45,793 bases of DNA from an uncultured Robinsoniella sp. (GTDB taxonomy: Bacteria > Bacillota > Clostridia > Lachnospirales > Lachnospiraceae), in NCBI GenBank assembly GCA_900539655.1, contig UQCR01000050.1, forward strand, positions 1-45,793. The letters run 5' to 3'. Each line of letters starts with the position of its first letter. Positions within the stretch are counted from its first letter, which is position 1. The notes under the pieces were generated by a model. The model was given only the letters and a program-made list of their open reading frames with translations. It made no database searches and was not told the origin of the DNA. The translations under genes were made by a program, and so were the position numbers. Shown one piece after another: positions 9,230 through 16,964 of this stretch.

Positions 9230-9274
9230 CACTTGTTTTTTCATTATATCGAATATCGGGAAGGTAAACAAGTG
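9230..9274 (-). promoter_or_regulatory. promoter of the sugar-binding lipoprotein gene inside an inverted repeat
   Basis: CACTTGTTT (9230-9238) and AAACAAGTG (9266-9274) are perfect 9-bp inverted arms 27 bases apart. On the minus strand TATAAT lies at 9243-9248 and the position 17 bases upstream is TTGTTT (9266-9271), a weak -35 inside one arm. The other arm covers the expected transcription start. This layout suggests a regulator contacting both -35 and +1. Confidence 0.55.
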
Positions 9275-9373
9275 AAGATTCATGATAATCCTTTTAATCA
9301 GGGCATAAGCGGTTCATAACTCTTATCCCGTAAGCACTAAAAACAGGCAGCCTTTCCAAAACCTATGCATATA

Positions 9374-10222
9374 TCAACCGTTTTTATATATCGTCTCAAA
9401 TACCTCTATATGCCGTTTTACATTTTCATATACACCGGCTTCCATAGCCGTATTTAAATCAAAATAGTTATGTTTTCCTTCTGTGTTCATATACGCCTCC
9501 ACTTTTTCCATGAGACTGTTAAAACTAGCCGTCGCTATATTTACTTTGCAGATTCCCAGAGATATTGCCCTTTGGAAATCCTCATCCGTAATTCCGCTTC
9601 CTCCATGAAGTACCAGGGGTACACTTGTGTTGTGATGAATTTTCTCCAGTACATCAAATGCCAGCGTCGGTGCTACCGGATAATTGCCATGGGCATTCCC
9701 AATAGCTACCGCCAGTGCATCCACGCCTGTTTTTTCACAAAAAACCTTAGCATCTTCCGGGTCTGTACAGCGGATTCCATGGTCGCAGCTTCCATCTTCA
9801 CTCCCGCCAACCAGTCCCAGTTCCGCTTCTACGGTAGCCCCATAATTTTTAGCCAATTCTACTACTTCTTTTGTCCTGGCTATGTTTTCTTCAAACGGGC
9901 TGGTTGATCCGTCAAACATCACTGAGGTAAATCCCAGTTCCAATGCCTTTTTCACCGTCTCCATGGTAAGGCCATGATCCAGATGCACTGCTATATCCAC
10001 TTTCGCCTCTTTCGCCGCCTGCACCATCATTGGTCCCATCAATTCCAGAGGCGAATGTTTTAACCTCACTTCAGCAATCTGAAGTATAATCGGAGTATTT
10101 GTCTCTTGCGCCGCCCTTACGGCGCCTTTTACCATTTCCATGTTCCCTACACTGAATGCACCGCATCCCGTTTTTTCTGCCTTCGCTCTTTCTAACAGAT
10201 CTTTCATTTTTACTAATGCCAT
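9374..10222 (-). CDS. class II fructose/tagatose-bisphosphate aldolase family protein
   Basis: A 282-residue zinc-dependent aldolase that cleaves a ketose-1,6-bisphosphate or a related phosphorylated ketose to dihydroxyacetone phosphate and an aldehyde. HLDHG places the catalytic Asp at 82 and a zinc His at 83. GNAHG (His178) and LHGGSG (His206) supply the other zinc ligands. KVNIATASF is the phosphate-binding end. The length fits the GatY/KbaY/IolJ/Fba class. Substrate cannot be told from sequence; a catabolic role is likely because the gene follows an MFS carrier by 47 bases and a DeoR regulator is divergent. The start has a perfect AAGGAGG site. Confidence 0.88.
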   Translation of the reverse strand: MALVKMKDLLERAKAEKTGCGAFSVGNMEMVKGAVRAAQETNTPIILQIAEVRLKHSPLELMGPMMVQAAKEAKVDIAVHLDHGLTMETVKKALELGFTSVMFDGSTSPFEENIARTKEVVELAKNYGATVEAELGLVGGSEDGSCDHGIRCTDPEDAKVFCEKTGVDALAVAIGNAHGNYPVAPTLAFDVLEKIHHNTSVPLVLHGGSGITDEDFQRAISLGICKVNIATASFNSLMEKVEAYMNTEGKHNYFDLNTAMEAGVYENVKRHIEVFETIYKNG

Positions 10223-10248
10223 GGTTGATTCCTCCTTTTTCTATTTAA

Positions 10249-10260
10249 ATGTGATCACAT
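10249..10260. promoter_or_regulatory. perfect 12-bp palindrome between carrier and aldolase genes
   Basis: ATGTGATCACAT lies in the 47-base gap between the MFS stop and the aldolase ribosome site. It resembles a CRP half-site pair with no spacer, so it is not a standard CRP site. It could be an internal operator or simply chance. Confidence 0.35.
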
Positions 10261-10269
10261 AAAATGCAA

Positions 10270-11577
10270 TTACAATTCTTTTGCCGTAATGATTCCAGCA
10301 GGTTTCTTTTCCTTCCGATCTTCCAAATTTATTCCTGATCTTTTATCGGACAGTTCCCTTTCTATGAGAAGAATAAAGACAACGGAAAGCGCTGCACAAA
10401 TGATACCAACTACAAAGCCCATATTTGTATCAAAGCCAGTGGCTGTAATTAAGTTTGCCACAAACGGTGCTAAAAGGGTGGCAATTACAATTCCCGACAT
10501 AACAAATCCATAGTTTTCACCGGAATGGGAAAGCCCGAAGATGGAACTTGTCAAGGATGGAAAGCTTCCCATGATACCTCCGTAGCAGCCATACATCATC
10601 ACAACCGCAACGGTGGTGATGGAAGTAAACATGGATTTCGATACTACCAGCATAACCATCGCCATAACAGAGGCCACAAGCACTCCTTTTACGCATTTCA
10701 CCCTCCCTATTTTATCTGCAATAGAGGGCAGGAAGAGCCTTGCGGAAGCATTCATAACGGAACCAAACATGACTGCCGACACTGCAATGGACACTGCAAT
10801 TCCCCGCTCCGTCTGAATCCCCTGAGCAACCGGAGAAATCATAAAATACGAAATCAGTCCGAATAGCATCGTTGCAACCAAGTAGTAAAATTTTCTGGTA
10901 CGTATCATTTCTTTCGATGTATATTGCTTTTGTTCCGGCAAAGCTGGCGTTCTATTCGCTGCCCATCCGGGATGGTCTGCCTCTTTGACACCTGCCTGCC
11001 TTGGATTTTTAATAAAAATGCAACCAAAAACCCAGGAAAGGGCAATTACACAGCCAATTACCAAAAATGCCGTTTTCGGTCCTCCATCTGCTAATATTAC
11101 CCTGCTGACCGGAGCCAGAAAAAATCCGCACAGCCCATTAGCCGTAACCACAACACCTGACGCAAATCCAAGTTTTCCGGGAAACCACTTCTGCGCAGTG
11201 GAAAGAATGGTCGTATACATCATTCCCTGCCCGAATCCCTGCATCACTCCATATGTAAAATACATTGGCAACGGCGATGGTATGATCAAAAACGCTGACA
11301 GCAAAATTCCTGCTGCAAAAATCCCGCCTCCTGCTGCAATTGCGATCTTCGGATTATATTTATCCTGAATATGCCCTCCAAAAATGTTGCCAAATACAAA
11401 CGTTAACATAGACAGATAAAAACACATAGACGTCTGTCCTTCAGTCCATCCTGTCAGCTCCCGGATATAAGGCTGATATACGGACCATATATGTGGGTAA
11501 CCCGTAAAAAATATCGCAAATGCTCCAAATACCATCATCAGCACCCGCTGCCTTTTCTGACTGCTGTTTAAATGCAT
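10270..11577 (-). CDS. MFS transporter, oxalate/formate-antiporter-like
   Basis: A 435-residue carrier with about 12 hydrophobic helices. GYPHIWSVYQPYIRELTGW, then QTSMCFYLSMLTFVFGNIFGG and YGVMQGFGQGMMYTTILSTAQKWFP, are the landmarks of the OFA branch of the major facilitator family. The A-motif-like segment ADKIGRVK appears mid-protein. Members move small carboxylates or unknown organic anions, and the substrate here is not determinable. GGAGGAG precedes the ATG. It is first in a probable two-gene operon with the aldolase, with its own promoter and a divergent DeoR gene. Confidence 0.85.
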   Translation of the reverse strand: MHLNSSQKRQRVLMMVFGAFAIFFTGYPHIWSVYQPYIRELTGWTEGQTSMCFYLSMLTFVFGNIFGGHIQDKYNPKIAIAAGGGIFAAGILLSAFLIIPSPLPMYFTYGVMQGFGQGMMYTTILSTAQKWFPGKLGFASGVVVTANGLCGFFLAPVSRVILADGGPKTAFLVIGCVIALSWVFGCIFIKNPRQAGVKEADHPGWAANRTPALPEQKQYTSKEMIRTRKFYYLVATMLFGLISYFMISPVAQGIQTERGIAVSIAVSAVMFGSVMNASARLFLPSIADKIGRVKCVKGVLVASVMAMVMLVVSKSMFTSITTVAVVMMYGCYGGIMGSFPSLTSSIFGLSHSGENYGFVMSGIVIATLLAPFVANLITATGFDTNMGFVVGIICAALSVVFILLIERELSDKRSGINLEDRKEKKPAGIITAKEL

Positions 11578-11934
11578 TTTTTCTCCTCCTCATTATGCCA
11601 AAGCATAAATTAATAATTGTTAAACAACTTTTTATTATATTTTTTTGTTTTTGGATATGTATTGATCATTTTTATGCATTCATCCTAGCATGTTTTGATA
11701 TTATTGTCAATTGTTTTTGGTTATATTTTAATTTCATCATGATTATATCATGGTCTTCTTGATAATTTTTTCAAAAAGATACAATCTTCCACTCTATAAT
11801 TCACAGATTTATGAAATTCACTTTGTATTTTCTGGCATACACCTCCATAAAATTAAAAATATTACAAAATACACCTTTTCAACTTACCCAAAATATACTA
11901 TAATATACTCATCATTTAAGAGAGGGAATGGACT
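11578..11934. promoter_or_regulatory. divergent control region between the MFS and DeoR genes
   Basis: Minus strand, toward the MFS gene: TTGACA (11705-11710), 17 bases, TAGGAT (11682-11687). Plus strand, toward the DeoR gene: TTTTCA (11876-11881), 17 bases, TATAAT (11899-11904). Palindromes lie between: TTATGC-CAAA-GCATAA (11593-11608), TTGTT-A-AACAA (11617-11627) and CATGAT-TAT-ATCATG (11738-11752). The first two are in the MFS leader and the third is upstream of its -35, so they are candidate DeoR operators. No ORF is present. Confidence 0.7.
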
Positions 11935-12693
11935 ATGCGCACAAAAAGAATTGACTCAATTGAACAATACATATTAGAACAAAAATCAGTTTCTCTGGAT
12001 ACGCTCTGCGAGCAATTTGCGGTATCTAAAAATACCATACGAAGAGATATCGACACCCTGGTTAAAAAAGGGACGATCAAGAAAGTTTACGGCGGCGTTA
12101 CCGTTGCAGAGGCTCCTCCAATCAGCGATGTCATTCCGTTTGAGGAACGTCATACAAAATACGCTGCTGAAAAAGATTCCATTTGCAAGATGGCTGCCGG
12201 ATTTGTCAACGACGGAGATATTATTTATATTGACACAGGCACAACCTGTATTAATATGATTGATTATATTTCTCACAAAGAATGTACCATCATCACCAAC
12301 AGTGTTCAGGTTTGCCTGAAAGCAATTCCTTATCCGAATCTGACCCTGATTTCCCTTCCGGGTACTTTAAAACGGGAAACGCTGTCATTTGTGGGTAACG
12401 AAGTAATTGACTATTTAAAAACCTACAATATTACGAAAGCATTTATGGCTTGTACCGGACTTACCATCGCAAACGGCCTTACTAATGCAACCCGGGAAGA
12501 ATATACGGTTAAAAAGGCGGTTATAGAAAACAGCCATACTCATTTCCTACTAGCGGATCATACTAAATTCGGGCACTTTTCTCTAATGACCTACTGTCCT
12601 ATGAGTCAGGTAGACCATATTATTACAGATGAAATGCCGCCTCAGGAATATTGTGATTATTGCCGTGACAACCATATTGAAATACATTATTAG
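11935..12693 (+). CDS. DeoR-family sugar-metabolism regulator
   Basis: A 252-residue repressor. Residues 1-55 form the DeoR winged HTH (MRTKRIDSIEQYILEQ, then VSLDTLCEQFAVSKNTIRRDIDTL), followed by GTIKKVYGGV. The C-terminal ~170 residues match the DeoR effector domain of the ISOCOT/ribose-isomerase fold: DGDIIYIDTGTTCINM, ITNSVQVC, LPGTLKRETLSFVGNE and KAFMACTGL. The family usually responds to a phosphorylated sugar. It is divergent from the MFS-aldolase operon, so an aldolase substrate is a plausible effector (inference). AGAGGGA precedes the ATG. Confidence 0.92.
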   Translation: MRTKRIDSIEQYILEQKSVSLDTLCEQFAVSKNTIRRDIDTLVKKGTIKKVYGGVTVAEAPPISDVIPFEERHTKYAAEKDSICKMAAGFVNDGDIIYIDTGTTCINMIDYISHKECTIITNSVQVCLKAIPYPNLTLISLPGTLKRETLSFVGNEVIDYLKTYNITKAFMACTGLTIANGLTNATREEYTVKKAVIENSHTHFLLADHTKFGHFSLMTYCPMSQVDHIITDEMPPQEYCDYCRDNHIEIHY

Positions 12694-12702
12694 ATTGTTA
12701 TG

Positions 12703-12758
12703 AAAATAAGATAAGAAAAGCTCCCACCTGCCGGTGAGAGCTTTTCTTATCTTATTTT
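12703..12758. terminator. bidirectional terminator
   Basis: A 21-bp arm starting at 12703 (AAAATAAGATAAGAAAAG and on) pairs perfectly with 12738-12758, with a GC-rich tip and T-runs in both directions. It serves the DeoR gene on plus and the surface-protein gene on minus. Confidence 0.9.
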
Positions 12759-12796
12759 TGTTACTTTGTTATTCTGCTATTTTTGCATGATCACAG

Positions 12797-15331
12797 TTAT
12801 TCTCTGTGCTGTCTGCGTTTGGATCTGGTTCTTACAACTAATACCACGATCACTGCACCAGATACTACCAGTAAGATAACCATCAGCATAATGGGATTTA
12901 CATCTCCGGTCTTAACTCCGGTCTTATTGGTTGTATTCTTGTTGGTAGATGATGTTGTGGTTGAAGTTACAACTTTGTAGGAAACTGATTTCGTATCCTT
13001 CGTTGATGTCTCATTTACCCAATTTGTTCCATCATATTTCTGTTTTTGGAAAGAAACTGACAACGTATAACTACCGGAACTATTCAACTTAAAACTGCCG
13101 CTGTTGGAAGATGCATTATTATCCCAGGTTCCGTTCACATAAGAAGTCCAACTTACCGGAATATATCTAACATCATCTAACGATGGTGATTGGGATGGAG
13201 ATTTAATCTCTGATCCCGCTCCCGTTGCTGTAAAGGTTAAAGTAGACCCTGTCTTGTAACTGGTTGTGGTCTGTACGCCTGTAACCTTATTATTCTGCGG
13301 ATTGCTGATAATTGGGTTACGCAACGTAGTTTGCTCTACCGATACAGATTTGGATGCTTCATAATTTGTTGATTCTTTGTATCTTGCTAAGATTTTATAA
13401 GAGGTCTTTTCTTTCAAACTCTTAAAGGAACCTGTGCTGGTCCAGTTGTCACCATCATCGATGGAATATTCAACTCCGGAAGCCGTCTTCATTGTGATTG
13501 AATTGTAGGTAAAAGAAGAAACTTTTACGTCTTCCGGCTTCTTGGTGTTTTTCGCTTTACTGATCTTAGCAGAAGTTGTTTTATTCTTAATGGAAGTTGT
13601 ACTCAATACATAGTTCTTATCATATCCACTACCCAATTTAATATCAGAAACACTAACTGCTTTTTTCGTTCCGGCATCAGCACTGTCAAATACAAATTTT
13701 CCTGTTGCTGTCGGTTCGTCATTTCCAAAACTGTAACCGCTTGGTGGTGTTAGTTTCAGTTTTCCTTTTGCATCTTTACTCTTATCATATGTCTTTGATT
13801 CAACAGAATCAATTGATGGAGTAACTTTCATTTTATTTACAGTTAATGATACTTCTGTGGTAGCTGTCTGCCCATTATTATAAGCTACAACTACTGATGC
13901 ATTATATATACCAGTATCTAAACCTGTTTTAATCTGTACAGCGCCTAATACCTTACCTGTAGTTGTTTTAGCCGGAACTGTCAAGTCAGAACTTTTATTA
14001 ATAATTTCAAATGCATCTTTGCTAGCACCGCTTAACGTTATGTCTGTTACCACCGCGTCGGCATCTCCAGTATTTTTAACTGAAATATTTAAAGATGCAG
14101 CTTTGTATCCATAAGACTTTTCAGAAAAAACTGGTTTTGCTATGGATAATTCAGCTTTTGCGTTTACGCTTACCGTAGTCTCTGCTATATTACCTGCAAA
14201 TGCTGCATTCGTAGCTGTTACACGAACTTGGTATGAACCTGCTGCTAAACCTGTAACCTTACCAGCTGTCATGTTTCCCCAAGTACCATCTTTTAAACGA
14301 TACTGATATTCTGCAGTTCCCGGATTGGTTACTGTTAAAGTACCATCTTTTATATCTTTAGCTGATGCATTTGTAGCTGTTACTTTAGGTGCATCAGGCT
14401 TACCAGGAATTTTAAATTCTGTTCCAGTAGCCTCTGTGCTCATTTTTATCAGAACAGGTTTCCCGAACATCGTATCCATGATCTTCATGCCCTGACCTTC
14501 AACTGTACAGGTAAGCCAGTTAACACCACCATCAACACTGTACTTCATATCCGCTGTAACATTCGTCAGCGTCTCATTCGGATAATCAATCTTAATATTA
14601 TCAATTGCCGATGCTTTATGCGATCCATTCGTATCAGTCGTTTCTGATTCACCCGGTGTCTTATTATTGCTGCCTGTCTGACCCGTTGTTTCAGTTGCTT
14701 TCTGGCTCTCTGTATCAGGTGCTTCCGTATCCGGTGCTTTGCTTTCTTCTGTAGCCTTCGTATCCGTTACCGGCTCAGTTTCCGGGGACTTCTTTTCTGT
14801 TGATTCAGTTGGCTCTGTAGCAGCCTCTGTTCCCTTCGCTGTTTCTGTCTCAGGGCTTGCAGTTGTTTTCTCAGTAGCCTTTTCGGTAGCTTTATCTGTT
14901 GCCTTTTCAGATTCTGTCTTTGCCGGAGGTGCTGCAAATGCATTGTCATCATTCGCGTTTACGGTACCGGAAAAACTAACGTCATTTACTGTAATTGATG
15001 TTGTCTGGTCCTTGGCATTTGCCGGAAGTTTTAGATAAAGGACTCCTTTATCATCCGTCTTTAAATCTTTGTAGTCATATGTGTAATCTTTCCCGTTTTG
15101 TTTGACGGATAATGATTTTACACTTGTTGCCGCTGTGATACCAGGTAATGTAAGTTTTACTTTGTAAAGCGTTGATGTACTGCTTGTAGTTTTTTCTGTT
15201 GTTGCTTCGGTAGTAACTGTAGTCTGTGGCGTATTCTCTGTACCCGCTGCTGTAACCGGTAATCCCGTTCCAGCTATCATACTTATTGATAAGCAGATCG
15301 CCAACAGTTTATTTACGATCTTTCTCTTCAT
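12797..15331 (-). CDS. large cell-surface protein with Thr/Glu-rich stalk and C-terminal anchor
   Basis: An 844-residue exported protein. A signal peptide covers about residues 1-29. A low-complexity stretch (~110-240) is built of Thr, Glu, Ala, Ser and Pro and looks like a wall-spanning or glycosylated stalk. The middle ~500 residues read as beta-sandwich modules: SVDGGVNWLTC and SIDDGDNWTST look like recurring bacterial Ig/FN3-type repeats, and an MBG-like segment (KTYDKSKDAKGKL) is present. The tail has TGVKTGDVNP, one hydrophobic helix and RTRSKRRQHRE, a sorting-signal layout without LPXTG. Binding partner unknown. It has its own promoter and a long leader. Confidence 0.85.
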   Translation of the reverse strand: MKRKIVNKLLAICLSISMIAGTGLPVTAAGTENTPQTTVTTEATTEKTTSSTSTLYKVKLTLPGITAATSVKSLSVKQNGKDYTYDYKDLKTDDKGVLYLKLPANAKDQTTSITVNDVSFSGTVNANDDNAFAAPPAKTESEKATDKATEKATEKTTASPETETAKGTEAATEPTESTEKKSPETEPVTDTKATEESKAPDTEAPDTESQKATETTGQTGSNNKTPGESETTDTNGSHKASAIDNIKIDYPNETLTNVTADMKYSVDGGVNWLTCTVEGQGMKIMDTMFGKPVLIKMSTEATGTEFKIPGKPDAPKVTATNASAKDIKDGTLTVTNPGTAEYQYRLKDGTWGNMTAGKVTGLAAGSYQVRVTATNAAFAGNIAETTVSVNAKAELSIAKPVFSEKSYGYKAASLNISVKNTGDADAVVTDITLSGASKDAFEIINKSSDLTVPAKTTTGKVLGAVQIKTGLDTGIYNASVVVAYNNGQTATTEVSLTVNKMKVTPSIDSVESKTYDKSKDAKGKLKLTPPSGYSFGNDEPTATGKFVFDSADAGTKKAVSVSDIKLGSGYDKNYVLSTTSIKNKTTSAKISKAKNTKKPEDVKVSSFTYNSITMKTASGVEYSIDDGDNWTSTGSFKSLKEKTSYKILARYKESTNYEASKSVSVEQTTLRNPIISNPQNNKVTGVQTTTSYKTGSTLTFTATGAGSEIKSPSQSPSLDDVRYIPVSWTSYVNGTWDNNASSNSGSFKLNSSGSYTLSVSFQKQKYDGTNWVNETSTKDTKSVSYKVVTSTTTSSTNKNTTNKTGVKTGDVNPIMLMVILLVVSGAVIVVLVVRTRSKRRQHRE

Positions 15332-15666
15332 AACGACACCTTCTCTCCTTTATATTTTATTTTTCGATGACATTCGTCATAAAGCCTGAAAACAAATTGA
15401 TGCAACCGAACGAAATTTCCGTCGGCCGACTCATGATATTATAATTAGAGTCTTAACAAGTATTGTCTGCATACCTATCCCTCATCACAATTGTTTCTAT
15501 ATTCTTATAATACCCGTTACTATCTTGTTTGTCAACAATTCCCAGACATTATAGGAAAAATTAAGAAAAGGCTTTCCATAATTATAAAAAATTAAGAAAA
15601 GAGGGTCTGCATAGTCTGACAACACATCTAAATGTCATAACAGACCACGCAGTACCCTCCTGCTGT
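15332..15666 (-). promoter_or_regulatory. leader and promoter of the surface-protein gene plus 3' end of the dnaJ transcript
   Basis: Minus-strand promoter TTGACA (15530-15535), 17 bases, TATTAT (15507-15512). The resulting leader is about 170 bases. It contains GTCGGCCGAC (a 10-bp palindrome near 15420-15430) overlapping an imperfect 20-bp inverted repeat around AACGAAATTTCC. No known riboswitch class is recognised. Upstream lie the dnaJ terminator and a duplicated AAATTAAGAAAAG motif (about 15558 and 15589). Confidence 0.6.
15585..15659 (-). terminator. terminator of the heat-shock operon
   Basis: Reading minus, GAGGGTACTGC (15649-15659) pairs with GCAGACCCTC (15601-15610), with an inner GTCTG/CAGAC helix. 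A T-rich tail (TTTTCTTAATTTTTT) follows. It lies directly after the dnaJ stop. Confidence 0.75.
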
Positions 15667-16839
15667 TTAATCTTCAAAAGTTTCTTTTAATTTATCCATA
15701 AATCCTTTTTTCTTGGGCTTTTCAGCGCCTGTATTCTTCTGGTTTAAGGAATTTCCGGTTGCTGCATCAAAGCCGCGAAGCGCCTCTTTTGCATCTTCAT
15801 TCAATTTGGTCGGCACCTGAACCACCAGAGTTACATAATGGTCTCCACGAACGGATTTGTTACGCAGTGAAGGCACGCCTTTTCCTTTTAAACGCACTTT
15901 GGTATCCGTCTGGGTACCTGGTTTTACATCATATAAGATATCACCGTCTACGGTACTGATTCGAACTTCACCACCCAGAGCTGCCTGTGCAAATGAAATC
16001 GGTGCGGTAGAGAAGATGTTCATATCCTGTCTCTGGAAAATCGGATGTCTTGCAACTCTTACTTCAACCAGCAGATCCCCTCTTGGACCGCCATTTGTTC
16101 CCGGCTCACCCTTATCCCGGATACGAATGCTCTGACCGTCATCAATACCTGCCGGAACACTGACAGCAATTTTCTTTCTGCTGGATGTATATCCGGTTCC
16201 ATGACAATCGGTACATTTTTCTTTTACAATTTTACCTGTTCCGCTACAGTCCGGACAAGTCTGCACATTACGAACTGTGCCAAATAAAGACTGCTGTGTA
16301 AATACAACCTGGCCTTTACCACCGCATTTTGGACAAGTCTCAGGACTTGTACCCGGCTTTGCACCGGTACCGTGGCAGGTTTTACACTCATCTTTTAAAT
16401 TCAAATCCAATTCCTTCTCACAGCCAAATACTGCCTCTTCGAAGGTTATACGTACGCTGGCACGAAGATTGGCACCTTTCATAGGACCACTGTTCGCACT
16501 TCTTCTTCCGCCGCCAAATAAATCGCCAAAGATATCTCCGAAAATATCTCCCATATCGGCGCCATTGAAATCAAATCCACCGAAGCCGCCAGCTCCGCCG
16601 CCTCCCTGGTCAAAAGCTGCATGGCCAAACTGGTCGTACTGCCTCTTTTTATCAGCATCACTCAGAACTGCATATGCTTCTGAAGCCTCTTTAAATTTCT
16701 TTTCCGCCTCTTTATCTCCGGGATTCATGTCAGGATGATACTTTTTGGCTAACTGTCTGTATGCTTTTTTAATCGTAGCATCATCAACGCCTCTGTCTAC
16801 GCCGAGGACCTCGTAATAATCACGTTTGCTCTCTGCCAT
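15667..16839 (-). CDS. dnaJ: chaperone DnaJ (Hsp40)
   Basis: Co-chaperone that delivers clients to DnaK and stimulates its ATPase. The J domain (residues ~5-70) has KKYHPDM with the essential HPD. A Gly/Phe-rich stretch follows (GGGGAGGFGGFDFNG). The zinc domain has four CxxCxGxG-type repeats: CKTCHGTG, CPKCGGKG, CPDCSGTG and CTDCHGTG. The C-terminal substrate-binding beta domains are complete. I chose the ATG at 16839 (390 residues) because AAAGGTG sits six bases ahead; a GTG three codons upstream is less likely. It is the last gene of the hrcA-grpE-dnaK-dnaJ operon, separated from dnaK by 125 bases that contain a stable hairpin. Confidence 0.98.
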   Translation of the reverse strand: MAESKRDYYEVLGVDRGVDDATIKKAYRQLAKKYHPDMNPGDKEAEKKFKEASEAYAVLSDADKKRQYDQFGHAAFDQGGGGAGGFGGFDFNGADMGDIFGDIFGDLFGGGRRSANSGPMKGANLRASVRITFEEAVFGCEKELDLNLKDECKTCHGTGAKPGTSPETCPKCGGKGQVVFTQQSLFGTVRNVQTCPDCSGTGKIVKEKCTDCHGTGYTSSRKKIAVSVPAGIDDGQSIRIRDKGEPGTNGGPRGDLLVEVRVARHPIFQRQDMNIFSTAPISFAQAALGGEVRISTVDGDILYDVKPGTQTDTKVRLKGKGVPSLRNKSVRGDHYVTLVVQVPTKLNEDAKEALRGFDAATGNSLNQKNTGAEKPKKKGFMDKLKETFED

Positions 16840-16913
16840 TGTGTTCACCTTTCCTAATACAGATTCTGCCTGCTGTTATTTCAGACAGTTTCCCTGTTAA
16901 TTCCATTCATATC

Positions 16914-16948
16914 AATGACTTCAGCAGCCAGATGGTGCTGAAGTCATT
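16914..16948 (-). promoter_or_regulatory. intercistronic hairpin between dnaK and dnaJ
   Basis: AATGACTTCAGCA (16914-16926) and TGCTGAAGTCATT (16936-16948) form a perfect 13-bp stem with a 9-base loop. On the minus strand no T-run follows, so it is more likely an mRNA stability or processing element, or a leaky attenuator, than a full terminator. Confidence 0.65.
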
Positions 16949-16964
16949 GTTTCAAGTATCTATT

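Noticed and set aside
10249..10260. CRP/FNR-type operator reading of ATGTGATCACAT
   Set aside because: The half-sites abut with no spacer, while CRP needs about six bases between TGTGA and TCACA.
14640..14940. Minisatellite in the Thr/Glu-rich stalk of the surface protein
   Set aside because: The codons repeat by composition only; no fixed DNA unit or period could be seen.
15332..15506. c-di-GMP or other riboswitch in the surface-protein leader
   Set aside because: None of the conserved motifs of known classes was found; only simple palindromes are visible.
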